A DNA stretch of 64,000 nucleotides from Gaiellaceae bacterium (GCA_026002995.1 BPGK01000001.1:1054001-1118000); one strand, 5' to 3'. Counted from the stretch's first letter, positions 22,119-31,667 are shown. The notes: generated by a model from the letters alone, not told the origin. A program made the numbers and translations.

Positions 22119-24164
22119 ATGGACTTCTTCGTTGACAACGCCGTCGGGTTCGCGCTCGCGTGCGCGGCCGTGGCGGTCCTGTACGGGCTGTACCTGACCT
22201 GGTGGCTGCTCCGCCAGCCCGCCGGGAACGAGCGGATGCAGGAGATCGCGGGCGCGATCCAGGAGGGAGCCGCCGCCTACCTGCGCAAGCAGTACACGAC
22301 GATCGCGGTCGTCGCGATCGCCCCCTTCCTGCTCCTTGGGTTCTACGACGAGCTCGGGTGGGGGACGGCGTTCGGCTTCCTCATCGGCGCGGTCTTCTCC
22401 GGCGCCGCCGGCTTCATCGGCATGAACGTGGCCGTGCGCTCGAACGTCCGCACCGCAGAAGCGGCGCGGGGCGGCCTCCAGCCTGCGTTCACCGTCGCCT
22501 TCCGCGCGGGCTCGGTGACAGGCCTCCTCGTCGTCGGGCTCGGGCTGCTCGGCGTCGCCGGCTACTACTGGATCCTCACGAGCGTGTTCGACAACAGCGC
22601 CGAGTCAGCGGTGATCGATCTCGTCGGCCTCGCCTTCGGCGGCTCGCTCATCTCCGTCTTCGCGCGACTCGGCGGCGGGATCTACACGAAGGCAGCGGAC
22701 GTCGGCGCCGACCTCGTCGGGAAGATCGAGGCCGGCATCCCCGAGGACGACCCGCGGAACCCGGCCGTCATCGCCGATAACGTCGGCGACAACGTCGGCG
22801 ACTGCGCCGGCATGGCGGCCGACCTGTTCGAGACGTACGCCGTCACGGCGGTCGCGGTCATGCTGCTCGGGATCCAGTTCGAGGCGACCGACCTCTGGCT
22901 CTATCCGCTCGCGCTCGGCGGCATCTCCATCCTCGCCTCGGTCATCGGAACGTTCTTCACGAAGGTCGGGTCGGGCTCGAACGCGATCATCAACGCGCTC
23001 TACCGCAGCGTCATCGTCGCGACCGTCCTCGCCGCGCTCGGGTTCATCCCGGTCACGATGGCGTACGACAACGGCGAGTTCTCGTTCTGGAACCTCTACG
23101 GCTCCGCGCTGATCGGCCTGGCGGTGACCTTCCTGCTCGTCGCGATTACCGAGTACTACACGGGCTCGCGCTGGGGGCCGGTGAAGGAGATCGCGCGGGC
23201 GTCGCAGACCGGCCACGCGACGAACATCATCGCCGGGCTCGCGATCGGCATGAAGGCGACGGCGCTGCCCGTGCTCGTCATCGCGGCGGGGGTCGTCGGC
23301 GCCTACTACACGGCCGGCGAGGCGCTGTACGGGATCGGGATCGCGGTCATGGCCCAACTCTCGATGACCGGTCTCATCGTCGCGCTCGACGCGTACGGGC
23401 CTGTCACCGACAACGCGGGCGGCATCGCCGAGATGGCCGACCTGCCGGAGGGCGTCCGCGGCGTCACCGATCCGCTCGATGCGGTCGGGAACACGACGAA
23501 GGCGGTCACGAAGGGGTACGCCATCGGCTCCGCCGGGCTCGCAGCGCTCGTGCTCTTCGACGAGTACGGCCGCGGTCTGCGCGAGCAGGGGCTCGACGTC
23601 CTCTTCTCGCTCGACAGCCCATGGGTGGTCGCCGGGCTGTTCGTCGGCGGCCTCATGCCGTTCCTCTTCGCGGCGCTCGCGATGCAGGCGGTCGGGCGCG
23701 TTGGTGGCCAGGTGGTCGAGGAGGTGCGCCGGCAGTTCCGCGAGAACCCCGGCATCATGGAGCGCACCGCGCGGCCCGACTACTCGCGCGCGATCTCCAT
23801 CGTCACGGGCTCGGCGATCCGGGAGATGATGGTGCCGGCGCTCATCCCGGTCGCCATCCCGATCGTGGTCGGGCTCATCAAGCCGGAGATGCTCGGCGGG
23901 CTCCTCATCGGGACGATCGTGACCGGCATCTTCCTCGCTATCGCGATGACGTCCGGAGGCGGCGCCTGGGACAACGGCAAGAAGCTGATCGAGGACGGCC
24001 TCTACGGCGGCAAGGGCTCCGACGCCCACGCCGCCGCCGTGACCGGCGACACGGTCGGCGACCCGTACAAGGACACCGCCGGCCCCGCGATCAACCCGAT
24101 GATCAAGATCGCGAACATCGTCGCCATCCTCATGATCCCGGTGATCGCCTCGATCCACGGGTAG
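22119..24164 (+). CDS. hppA: Membrane proton-translocating pyrophosphatase, K+-independent type
   Basis: 681 residues and about 16 membrane spans. HppA splits pyrophosphate and pumps H+ out. The substrate site is clear: [58 protein letters not shown] and the C-terminal [12 protein letters not shown]. The segment [10 protein letters not shown] has Lys and Thr where K+-dependent enzymes have Ala and Gly, which marks the K+-independent H+-pumping class. The gene stands alone; the ATG follows GGAGGACGG. Confidence 0.96.
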   Translation: MDFFVDNAVGFALACAAVAVLYGLYLTWWLLRQPAGNERMQEIAGAIQEGAAAYLRKQYTTIAVVAIAPFLLLGFYDELGWGTAFGFLIGAVFSGAAGFIGMNVAVRSNVRTAEAARGGLQPAFTVAFRAGSVTGLLVVGLGLLGVAGYYWILTSVFDNSAESAVIDLVGLAFGGSLISVFARLGGGIYTKAADVGADLVGKIEAGIPEDDPRNPAVIADNVGDNVGDCAGMAADLFETYAVTAVAVMLLGIQFEATDLWLYPLALGGISILASVIGTFFTKVGSGSNAIINALYRSVIVATVLAALGFIPVTMAYDNGEFSFWNLYGSALIGLAVTFLLVAITEYYTGSRWGPVKEIARASQTGHATNIIAGLAIGMKATALPVLVIAAGVVGAYYTAGEALYGIGIAVMAQLSMTGLIVALDAYGPVTDNAGGIAEMADLPEGVRGVTDPLDAVGNTTKAVTKGYAIGSAGLAALVLFDEYGRGLREQGLDVLFSLDSPWVVAGLFVGGLMPFLFAALAMQAVGRVGGQVVEEVRRQFRENPGIMERTARPDYSRAISIVTGSAIREMMVPALIPVAIPIVVGLIKPEMLGGLLIGTIVTGIFLAIAMTSGGGAWDNGKKLIEDGLYGGKGSDAHAAAVTGDTVGDPYKDTAGPAINPMIKIANIVAILMIPVIASIHG

Positions 24165-24206
24165 CGCGGAGCGGACAGGCGGGGCGCGGCGGCGGGGCGG
24201 CGCTCT

Positions 24207-24292
24207 GCAACGGGCGGGGTCAGGTCCTTTGTGTTGCGCGTGTCGGGTCGGTGGAGTGCGCGCAACACGGGGGACCTGACCCCGGTGTTGCG
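24207..24292. repeat. GGTCAGG inverted-repeat element, copy C
   Basis: Arms GCGGGGTCAGGTCC and GGGACCTGACCCCGGTGTTG, inner GTTGCGCG and CGCGCAAC. It lies between hppA and the large subtilase gene. Confidence 0.85.
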
Positions 24293-24374
24293 GTGTTCCG
24301 CGCTCGTCGCTCTCTCGCTTGCACGAGTGTCGCTCGCTCTTTTAGCATCCGCCGCGTCACTGGCAGGCCAGGAT

Positions 24375-24394
24375 TCGTCAGCTTCTGCTGACGA
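24375..24394 (+). promoter_or_regulatory. Hairpin just upstream of the subtilase ribosome site
   Basis: TCGTCAGC-TTCT-GCTGACGA: a perfect 8-base-pair stem with a four-base loop, ending only a few bases before the Shine-Dalgarno GAAAGGGGAGAG and 18 bases before the ATG. It could shield or expose the ribosome site; no T-run follows, so it is not a simple terminator. Confidence 0.5.
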
Positions 24395-24412
24395 CGAAAG
24401 GGGAGAGTGCAT

Positions 24413-27400
24413 ATGAGACTCAGATCTCTTCGCGGGCGAGGTGTGCTCGCGCGCACGCTAGGCCTCGGATCGCTGGCGGCGCTCGTCGTGCTCGGCGCGG
24501 GCTCCGCGGTGTCCGCGCAGTCGACTGTTTCGCAGCGCATGCCCGATCGACCTCTGCCGGCGAGCATCGAGAGCATGAGGCTCGACGAGCCTCTGACGAT
24601 CGCCAACGGGCGCTCGCTGCTCGGCGCCTCGGCAACTGGCACGGGCAAGGTCATCATCCGGCTGTCGGCCGACTCCGGCGCCGACGCTCTCGCCAAGGGC
24701 GCCAACACGGCGTCGGCGAAGCGGGCGGCGAAGGCGCAGCAGGACGCGTTCCTCAATCGGGTCAGAAGCATCGACCCGAGCGCCAAGGTGCTCGGGCAGG
24801 TGCAGATGGTGATGAACGCCGTCTTCGTCGAGGTTGACGCCTCGAAGCTGGCCGAGATCGCGAAGGACTCGGCCGTGCGGCGTATCGCCCCGCTCGGCAC
24901 GTACCAGAAGGACCTCTCGGAGACGGTCCCCTACATCGGCGCGAAGGCCGTGCAGGACGCGGGCGTCAAGGGGAAGGGCATCAGAGTCGCCGTCTTCGAC
25001 AGCGGCATCGACTACACCCACGCCGCGCTCGGCGGCTCGGGTAACCCGGCCGACTACGCGGCGAACAACCCGAACATCGTCGAGCCGGGTACGTTCCCGA
25101 CCGCGAAGGTGAAGGGCGGGTACGACTTCGTGGGCAGCGTGTGGCCGAACGGGGCCGAGGCTCCCGATCCCGATCCGCTCGACGACGGCCCGCAGGCCGG
25201 GCACGGCACGCACGTCGCGCACATCATCGCGGGCAAGGGCGGTGTTGCCCCCGCGGCCGACCTCTACGCGGTGAAGGTCTGCTCGTCAGTCTCGTCGGCC
25301 TGCTCGGGCCTCGCCCTCGTTCGAGGCATGGAGTGGGCGGTCGACCCGAACGGCGACGGCAACTTCCGCGACCGGATGCACCTCATCAACATGTCGCTCG
25401 GCGCAGCCTATGGGCAACCGTTCGACGACGACCTCTCGTTTGCGATCGAGAACGCGACGAAGGTCGGCATCCTGACCATCGCGTCGGCGGGCAACTCGGC
25501 CGACAAACCGTACGCCAACGGCACGCCGTCCTCGACGGACTCCGCGCTCTCGGTCGCGCAGACCTCGGTGCCGAGCGCGTTCCTGCCGCTCATGCAGATC
25601 ACGGCGCCTGCGAGCATCGTGGGCCAGTTCCCGGCGGTCTTCCAGCCATGGTCTGCGCCGCTGACGAGGGCAATCGAAGCGCCACTGCAGTACGGGAACG
25701 GCGCCGGCGGGAACCTCAACGGTTGTGCCGGGTTCGCACCGGGCTCGCTGGCGGGCAAGATCGTGCTCGTCGACCGCGGCGGCTGCAACTTCACGCTCAA
25801 GATCAAGAACATCGGAGAGGCCGGCGGGCTGATCGGGATCATTGGACTCATTGCGCCCGGCGACCCGTTCGAGGGTGGCGACGGCGGCGACCGGCCGATC
25901 GCGATTCCGGGCTATATGGTGAGTCAGGCGGTCGCGAACCGGCTCCGCTCCGGCCTTCCGAACACGGTCGTCCGCTTCGATCCGGCGGTCGGCGTGCCGC
26001 TCGCCGGCTCGATGGTCGGCTCGTCCTCACGTGGGCCGCAGCACGAGTCGACGCACCGGATCAAGCCGGAGATCGGCGCGCCCGGCGCCTCGGTCTCGGC
26101 GATCGCGGGCACCGGAACGGGTCAAGGTCCGTTCGGTGGGACCTCCGGCGCTGCCCCGATGGTGACCGGCGCCGCGGCACTCCTCCTGGAGGGCTTCGGC
26201 GGCGTGAAGACGACGGCGAAGGGCACGGCCGCCGGCAAGGCGATCGGCCTCGGCCTGCAGCCCGTCGAGGTGAAGGCGCTGCTCATGAACAACGCCGAGA
26301 CGAACATCGTCTCGAACCCGCTGACGAGAGCTCTCGCCGAGATCACGCGGATCGGCGGCGGTGAGGTCCGGGCGGACAGGGCGCTCGACGCTCCTGTCGC
26401 CGCGTGGGACGACTCGACGCCCACCGGCGCGCTCGGGTTCGGCTTCATCGACGTGGCGGAGGACACCGCCGTGCTCAAGAAGAAGGTCCGGATCCGCAAC
26501 TACGACAACACCCGGCGGACCTACAAGATCACGCCCACGTTCCGCTTCGCGGACGACGTCGCCAACGGCGCCGTGTCCGTTAGCGTTCCGGACAGCGTGA
26601 CCGTGATGCCGGGCCGGGGGCGCGACACGACCTTCGAGGTCACGCTCCACATCGACGGCGCCAAGCTGCGCGGGAACTTCATGAACTCGGGTAGCCAGGG
26701 CGCCAATCCGGCGGCTCTGACGACGAACGAGTACGACGGCTACCTCGTGCTGGACGACGGCAAGGACAAGCTCACGATCCCGTGGCACGTCCTCCCACGG
26801 AAGGCGGCAAGGGTCGTGCCGAGCACGACGTCGCTCGTGCCCGGGAGCTTCCCGCAGGTGATCGGGCTGAACAACCAGGGCGTGGGCACGGCGCAGAACG
26901 ACGCGTACGCGCTCCTCGCCGAGAGCCCGAAGCTGACTCCCGGCGGCCAGGGCCAGCAGTCGCCGACGCCGGACATCCGCGCGGTGGGGATCAACACGTT
27001 CCCGGTGCCCGCGGGCTTCTGCTCGGCGAGCCCGTCGTTCCTGTGGGCGTTCGCGATCACCACACACCGTCGGCAGGAGCACCTGCTGCCGGTCTCGCAC
27101 CAGGTGTGGCTGGACACGAACCAGGACGGGACCGACGACTACGTCGTGCTCAACCGAGACGCATCCGGCCTCGGGACGATCTCCGACGGGCGTCAGCTCT
27201 CGTGGGTCGTCAACCTCAACACCGGAGCCGCATCGGCGTTCTTCTTCGCGGAGCACGCGGCGAACACTGCGAACACCGTCCTCTATATCTGCGGCGAGCA
27301 GATCGGCATGAACGCTGCCGACCTGCTCGTGAACACGGTCGACATGGACGTGATTGCGCAGGACTTCTACTACGGGGGGCCTGGTGACATCGTCGAGGGT

Positions 27401-27619
27401 CTCACGGTGACGCCGCTCGGCGAGCGGTTCTACGGTTTGCCGAACGACGTGCCCGGGAAGACCAGCGACGCGAACGGTCTCTCGGTGTACGACTTCGGCC
27501 CGTTCCCGGGCAACACGCCCGAGCTCGGGCTGCTGCTCTTCACGAACGGCGACCGCGGCGCAGGTAATCGCGGCGGAGCCACCGACGGCACCGAGGCGCT
27601 GCTTTTCAGGGCGCCGTAG
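24413..27619 (+). CDS. Large secreted subtilisin-like (S8) protease with PA domain
   Basis: 1,068 residues. A signal peptide (ARTLGLGSLAALVVLGAGSA, then AVSAQS) is followed by an I9-like propeptide. The triad is Asp196 (VAVFDSGIDYTHAAL), His264 (GHGTHVAHIIAG) and Ser578 (GGTSGAAPMVTGAAALL), with Asn in ASAGNSAD. Between His and Ser a protease-associated domain is inserted (GKIVLVDRGGCNFTLKIKNI). The C-terminal third holds Fn3-like and other beta domains and no sorting signal, so it is probably released. Possible roles are extracellular protein degradation. The ATG follows GAAAGGGGAGAG. Confidence 0.93.
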   Translation: MRLRSLRGRGVLARTLGLGSLAALVVLGAGSAVSAQSTVSQRMPDRPLPASIESMRLDEPLTIANGRSLLGASATGTGKVIIRLSADSGADALAKGANTASAKRAAKAQQDAFLNRVRSIDPSAKVLGQVQMVMNAVFVEVDASKLAEIAKDSAVRRIAPLGTYQKDLSETVPYIGAKAVQDAGVKGKGIRVAVFDSGIDYTHAALGGSGNPADYAANNPNIVEPGTFPTAKVKGGYDFVGSVWPNGAEAPDPDPLDDGPQAGHGTHVAHIIAGKGGVAPAADLYAVKVCSSVSSACSGLALVRGMEWAVDPNGDGNFRDRMHLINMSLGAAYGQPFDDDLSFAIENATKVGILTIASAGNSADKPYANGTPSSTDSALSVAQTSVPSAFLPLMQITAPASIVGQFPAVFQPWSAPLTRAIEAPLQYGNGAGGNLNGCAGFAPGSLAGKIVLVDRGGCNFTLKIKNIGEAGGLIGIIGLIAPGDPFEGGDGGDRPIAIPGYMVSQAVANRLRSGLPNTVVRFDPAVGVPLAGSMVGSSSRGPQHESTHRIKPEIGAPGASVSAIAGTGTGQGPFGGTSGAAPMVTGAAALLLEGFGGVKTTAKGTAAGKAIGLGLQPVEVKALLMNNAETNIVSNPLTRALAEITRIGGGEVRADRALDAPVAAWDDSTPTGALGFGFIDVAEDTAVLKKKVRIRNYDNTRRTYKITPTFRFADDVANGAVSVSVPDSVTVMPGRGRDTTFEVTLHIDGAKLRGNFMNSGSQGANPAALTTNEYDGYLVLDDGKDKLTIPWHVLPRKAARVVPSTTSLVPGSFPQVIGLNNQGVGTAQNDAYALLAESPKLTPGGQGQQSPTPDIRAVGINTFPVPAGFCSASPSFLWAFAITTHRRQEHLLPVSHQVWLDTNQDGTDDYVVLNRDASGLGTISDGRQLSWVVNLNTGAASAFFFAEHAANTANTVLYICGEQIGMNAADLLVNTVDMDVIAQDFYYGGPGDIVEGLTVTPLGERFYGLPNDVPGKTSDANGLSVYDFGPFPGNTPELGLLLFTNGDRGAGNRGGATDGTEALLFRAP

Positions 27620-27640
27620 GCGCTGTCACCTGCACGACCT

Positions 27641-27676
27641 GCCGAGGGGCCGGCGAGCACCGGCCCCTCGGCGTTT
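27641..27676 (+). terminator. Rho-independent terminator of the subtilase gene
   Basis: GCCGAGGGGCCGG (27641-27653) pairs perfectly with CCGGCCCCTCGGC (27660-27672) around CGAGCA, followed by GTTT. It starts 22 bases after the stop codon. Confidence 0.85.
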
Positions 27677-27681
27677 CTCCG

Positions 27682-27776
27682 CGCAACGCGGGGTCAGGTC
27701 TCTTTCGTTGCGCTGGGGCAGTAGTCGGCTCTGAAGGGGTCGCCCCGTAACAGAAGGGACCTGACCCCGCGTTGCG
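27682..27776. repeat. GGTCAGG inverted-repeat element, copy D
   Basis: Arms CGCAACGCGGGGTCAGGTC and GGGACCTGACCCCGCGTTGCG. The middle differs from the other copies, but GGGTCGCCCC occurs in it, as in the small palindromic repeats. Confidence 0.85.
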
Positions 27777-27796
27777 GCCGGCGCTGTCGGCGGGGC

Positions 27797-28186
27797 TCAG
27801 ACCGTGTCGAGTGGGACGAGGCCGACGAGGCGCTCCGCGCGGCGCGCGAGTCTTGCATCGGTCGTCAGGATCGGACACCCGAGCCGCTCGGCGAGGGCGA
27901 GGTACTCGGCGTCGTACGTCTTCGCCCAGCCGAGGCGACCCGCGAGCTCGTAGGCCTCGCGCTCGAGGGATCCGAGCGGCTCGAGCTCGATGGGCGCTGT
28001 GGCGAGCCTCCCGAGCGCCGTGGCCGCGTGCCGATCCTCGATGTCGCCGCGCCAGGCGAGCTGGCGGAGCGTCGAGGTCGCCTCCGAGCGCAGCGGCGCC
28101 AGTGCATGTGCGCCGCGGCCGGCGAGCCGGCCGAGCGCATCGCGGAGAGCGAGGTGAACGGCCGCGCTCGCATGGACGACGAGCAC
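27797..28186 (-). CDS. PIN-domain protein, toxin-like, first catalytic Asp replaced by His
   Basis: 129 residues from the GTG at 28186. The PIN fold is recognisable: VLVVHASAAVHLALRDAL, LRSEATSTLRQLAWRG (mid Glu), TYDAEYLALAERLGCPILT and TTDARLARRA. In VapC toxins the first strand reads VVDAS; here CAT codes His at that place, so one of four metal-binding acids is lost and the nuclease is probably weak or dead. The gene follows a HTH-type antitoxin by four bases. A longer frame upstream has no support. Confidence 0.78.
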   Translation of the reverse strand: MLVVHASAAVHLALRDALGRLAGRGAHALAPLRSEATSTLRQLAWRGDIEDRHAATALGRLATAPIELEPLGSLEREAYELAGRLGWAKTYDAEYLALAERLGCPILTTDARLARRAERLVGLVPLDTV

Positions 28187-28190
28187 GGCC

Positions 28191-28439
28191 TCAGTGCTCG
28201 TCGCGCTGGCGGCGGACGATCGAGGCGATGCTCGGGAGCGGTCGACCCGTGATCGGTTCACCCCAGCTCTCGGGGATCGGGAGCTCCTCGGGGGCCATGA
28301 CGAGCTCGAGATCCTCCTCGTCGATCAGGTGCTGCTTCCCGATCTTCCGGGCGGGAAGACGGCCGGAGCGGATCCATCTCCGGATCGTCCCGGGATCTCG
28401 CTCCCCGATTCGGGCGGCCTCAGGAACGGTCCGAGTCGT
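28191..28439 (-). CDS. HTH (excisionase/MerR-like) antitoxin without a standard start codon
   Basis: Open frame of 82 codons. It reads RTVPEAARIGERDPGTIRRW then IRSGRLPARKIGKQHLID and ends SIVRRQRDEH, a complete helix-turn-helix of the excisionase/HTH_17 type paired with PIN toxins, plus an acidic-proline tail. No ATG, GTG or TTG exists between the upstream in-frame stop and the domain; the place where ATG is expected has ACG (28437-28439). A repeat element begins nine bases further upstream. It is either decayed, started from a non-standard codon, or holds a sequence error. Confidence 0.65.
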   Translation of the reverse strand, partial: TTRTVPEAARIGERDPGTIRRWIRSGRLPARKIGKQHLIDEEDLELVMAPEELPIPESWGEPITGRPLPSIASIVRRQRDEH

Positions 28440-28447
28440 ACGTCTGG

Positions 28448-28543
28448 CGCAACACGGGGTCAGGTCTCTCGTGTTGCGCTACGACCGAGCGCGAGCCCGA
28501 CCAGGCCGCCATGCAACAGCCGGGACCTGACCCCGGTGTTGCG
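28448..28543. repeat. GGTCAGG inverted-repeat element, copy E
   Basis: Arms CGCAACACGGGGTCAGGTC and GGGACCTGACCCCGGTGTTG, inner GTGTTGCG and TGCAACAG. It sits between the trkH stop (24 bases away) and the antitoxin frame (nine bases away). Confidence 0.85.
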
Positions 28544-28566
28544 CTGTTCCGGGAGAGCTCGACGCG

Positions 28567-30120
28567 TCAGAGTCGCCAGTACTGGCGCGTGAAGAGGAGG
28601 ACGACCGGGATGATCTCGAGCCGCCCGAGCCACATGAGCCCGACGAGGACGAGCGTCGAGAGGTCGCTGAACTCGTGGAAGGACGCGAACGGCCCCGCAT
28701 GGCCGAACGCGGGGCCGACGTTGCCGAGCGTCGTCGCTGCCACGGCCATGACGGTGATCGGCTCGAGACTCGGCCCTTGCAGCGCCGTGTCGATCGCGAT
28801 GATCCCGGCGCCGACGACGAAGAGCCCGACGTAGAGGAGCACGAACGCGATCACGGCGCGGAGCGTCCGCTCGTCGACGGGGGTGCCGCCGAGACGGATC
28901 GGCGCGACGAGGTCGGGGTGCACGGTCGTCTGCAGCTCGCGGCGGAGGATGCGCCCGACGAGGAGGTGGCGCACGATCTTGATCGAGCCTCCGGTCGAGC
29001 CGGCCGATCCTCCGACGAACATGAGCCCCACGATCGTGAGCAGCGCGAGCGTGGTCCAGCCCGTGAAGTCCACGGTCGCGTAGCCGGTCGTCGTGAGGAT
29101 CGAGACTGCCTGGAAGACGCCGTTGCGGAGCGGCGCGTCGCTTCCGGAGAGCTCCTGCTCGAGGAGCTGGAGGACGAGGAGGGCTGAGCCGAGGACGATG
29201 AAGCCGAGGTAGAGGCGGAGCTCCTCGTCGCGCAGCCCGGAGCGTACGCGCCGCCGCACGAAGACGCGGTAGAGGAGCGCGAAGTTGACGCCGGCGAGGA
29301 TCATGAAGCAGACGAACACCCACTGCGTGACCGGCTGGAAGGCCGCGATCGAGTCGGGCTCGGTGGAGAACCCGCCCGTGGGCATCGTCGTGAAGGCGTG
29401 TGCGAGCGCGCGGTAGGGGGTCATCCGGTCGTCCAGCCCCGTCCAACCGAGCACGGCGAGAGTCCCTGCGAGGAGTGCCGTCAGGACGACGTACAGGCCC
29501 CACAGGCGGCGGGCCGTCTGCCGGATGCGCGTACCCAGGTCTTCGATCTCGGGTCCCGGCAGCTCGGACTCCATGAGCTGCCGACCGCCGATCCGCAGCC
29601 GAGGCAAGACCGCGAGCGCGAGCACGATGATGCCCATCCCGCCGAGCCACTGGGTGAGCTGTCGCCACATGGCGAGCGAGCGGTCGAGCGCGGGGAGGTC
29701 GGTCACGATGGAGGCGCCCGTTGTCGTGAACCCGGACATCGACTCGAAGAGCGCGTCCACAGGTCGATCGAGTTCGGGATTTCCGGAGAGGAGGTAGGGG
29801 ACAGTGCCGATCCCCGCCGCGACCACCCAGGTCGCGGACACGACGAGGAATCCCTCGCGGAACCCGACCGTCCGGAGCTCGTCGCGGCCGAGCCGCTCGA
29901 GCGCGAGTCCGAGCACCCCCGCGACGGCGATCGCGCCCAGGAAGGGCCAGGGCGACTCGCCGTAGCCGAGCGCGAACGCGAGCGGGAGGAGCGGCGCGGC
30001 CGCGAGCCACTTCGTCAGCGTCCCGACGAGCGCGAGCGCGCCGCGGACGTTGACACCCAGGCGTCGGGGCGGCCCTACATGTGGGGGCTCGAGGACGCGC
30101 ATCCCCGTCGTCGGGCTCAC
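28567..30120 (-). CDS. trkH: Potassium uptake channel subunit TrkH, second copy
   Basis: 517 residues. TrkH is the membrane pore of Trk uptake. The four pore loops carry their glycines: SGFTTTGASIV, AFTTMPTGGFST, SILTTTGYATV and TLGNVGPAFG. About ten hydrophobic helices surround them. The GTG start overlaps the stop of the upstream trkH (GTGA), so it is co-translated with it; an ATG six codons in is an alternative. It is a close paralogue of the neighbour, suggesting tandem duplication or a heteromeric pore. Confidence 0.95.
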   Translation of the reverse strand: MSPTTGMRVLEPPHVGPPRRLGVNVRGALALVGTLTKWLAAAPLLPLAFALGYGESPWPFLGAIAVAGVLGLALERLGRDELRTVGFREGFLVVSATWVVAAGIGTVPYLLSGNPELDRPVDALFESMSGFTTTGASIVTDLPALDRSLAMWRQLTQWLGGMGIIVLALAVLPRLRIGGRQLMESELPGPEIEDLGTRIRQTARRLWGLYVVLTALLAGTLAVLGWTGLDDRMTPYRALAHAFTTMPTGGFSTEPDSIAAFQPVTQWVFVCFMILAGVNFALLYRVFVRRRVRSGLRDEELRLYLGFIVLGSALLVLQLLEQELSGSDAPLRNGVFQAVSILTTTGYATVDFTGWTTLALLTIVGLMFVGGSAGSTGGSIKIVRHLLVGRILRRELQTTVHPDLVAPIRLGGTPVDERTLRAVIAFVLLYVGLFVVGAGIIAIDTALQGPSLEPITVMAVAATTLGNVGPAFGHAGPFASFHEFSDLSTLVLVGLMWLGRLEIIPVVLLFTRQYWRL

Positions 30121-31667
30121 GGGCGCCAGTAGCTCCGCGTGAAGAGGACGACGATCGGGAGCACCTCCAGGCGCCCCAGCCACATGAGCGCGACCATGAC
30201 GAGCGTCGAGAGGTCGCTGAACGGCTCGTAGGAGTCCATCGGCCCGGCCGGTCCGGCCGCCGGCCCGACGTTGCCGAGCGTGGCCGCTGCCGCGGAGATC
30301 GCATCGATGGGCAGGAGCGCCGGCCCCTGCAACGAGGCGTCGACCGCGATGACTCCCGCGCCGACGACGAAGAGCCCGAGGTAGAGGAGGATGAAGGCGA
30401 CGATCGCGCGGAGCGTCTTCTCGTCGACCACCGCACCGCTGAGTCGGATCGGCATGACCACCTCGGGGCGCAGCGTCTGCGTCAGCTCGCGCCGGAGGAC
30501 GCGTCCGAGGACGAGGTGGCGGACGACCTTGACCGACCCCGTCGTCGAGCCCGCCGAGCCGCCGACGAACATGCACAGGACGAGCGTCATAAGGGCGAGC
30601 GTCGGCCAGGCTGCGAAGTCGACGGTGGCGTAGCCGGTACCCGTCATGATCGCGACGGCCTGGAAGACGCCGTTGCGGAGCGGCGCGTCGCTCCCCTCGA
30701 TCTCGCTCGTCAGGAGCTCCACGAGCAGCACGGCGGACGCGAGCCCGAGGAGCGCGACGTAGAGCCGGGTCTCCTCGTCGCGCAGGAGCGGACGAAGTCG
30801 GCCACGGACGAACGCGTAGTAGAGGAGAGCGAGGTTCGTGCCGGCGAGAACCATGAAGACGACGACCACCCACTGCGTGGCGGGCGCGAACGCCCCGATG
30901 GAGCGTGCCTCGGTCGAGAAACCGCCGGTCGAGACCGTCGTCAGCGCATGGGCGACGGCCTTGAACGGCGTCATCTTCTCGTCCACGCCCGTCCATCCGA
31001 GCGTCGCCAGGATCGACGCCTCGGCGACGGTGAGGCCGACGTAGAGAACCCAGAACCGCTGCACGGCCTGGCGAATGCGAATCCCGAGCTGGTCGACCTC
31101 CGGTCCCGGCAGCTCCGCCTCGAAGAGTTGGCGGCCGCCGACCCGCAGCCGGGGTAGGACGGCGAGTGCGAGCACGATGATTCCGAGGCCGCCGAGCCAC
31201 TGCGTGAGCTGGCGCCAGATGGCGAGCGACCGGGGGAGCGCCTCGAAGTCGGTGACCACCGTCGCGCCCGTCGTCGTGAACCCGGACATCCCTTCGAAGA
31301 GGGCGTCGACGGGATCGGCGAACTGCTCGCCGCCGGCGAGCAGGTACGGCACCGCGCCGAAGCAGGCCGCGAGCAGCCAGGTCGCGGCGACGACGAGGAA
31401 CCCTTCGCGAGCTCCGACGCGCGCGCCCGCGCCGGCGGTCGCCCGCGCGAGCGCGAGCCCGCAGCCGCTCGTGATCCCCCCCGCGAGCAGGAATGGCCAC
31501 ACGGGCTCCCCGTACCAGAGTGCGACTGCGGACGGAACGAGCGCGGCCAGGCCGAGGAAGGCGGTGAGGGCTCCGAGGAGATGGGTTGCGGCGGCGAGGT
31601 CGACCGCAATGCGTCGTCTCGGGCCGATCCGCGGGGGCGGGAGAACGACCTCCGACGTCGCTCTCAC
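30117..31667 (-). CDS. trkH: Potassium uptake channel subunit TrkH, first copy
   Basis: 516 residues. Pore loops SGFTTTGATVV, ALTTVSTGGFST, IMTGTGYATVD and TLGNVGPAAG are all present, with the conserved WLGGLGIIVLALAVLPRL helix. It would conduct K+ (or Na+/K+) under control of the TrkA gating ring encoded directly upstream, whose stop it overlaps by four bases (ATGA). Confidence 0.95.
   Translation of the reverse strand: MRATSEVVLPPPRIGPRRRIAVDLAAATHLLGALTAFLGLAALVPSAVALWYGEPVWPFLLAGGITSGCGLALARATAGAGARVGAREGFLVVAATWLLAACFGAVPYLLAGGEQFADPVDALFEGMSGFTTTGATVVTDFEALPRSLAIWRQLTQWLGGLGIIVLALAVLPRLRVGGRQLFEAELPGPEVDQLGIRIRQAVQRFWVLYVGLTVAEASILATLGWTGVDEKMTPFKAVAHALTTVSTGGFSTEARSIGAFAPATQWVVVVFMVLAGTNLALLYYAFVRGRLRPLLRDEETRLYVALLGLASAVLLVELLTSEIEGSDAPLRNGVFQAVAIMTGTGYATVDFAAWPTLALMTLVLCMFVGGSAGSTTGSVKVVRHLVLGRVLRRELTQTLRPEVVMPIRLSGAVVDEKTLRAIVAFILLYLGLFVVGAGVIAVDASLQGPALLPIDAISAAAATLGNVGPAAGPAGPMDSYEPFSDLSTLVMVALMWLGRLEVLPIVVLFTRSYWRP

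Noticed and set aside
22605-24158. Long open frame antisense to hppA (and similar long antisense frames at 39207-41783 and 8730-10499)
   Set aside because: Products are Arg/Gly/Glu-rich with no domain; they mirror real genes and arise from the high GC content at third positions.
28187-28261. Longer N-terminus for the PIN protein (start at 28261)
   Set aside because: It would overlap the antitoxin frame and adds an Arg/Ser-rich stretch not seen in PIN proteins; the GTG at 28186 fits the family.
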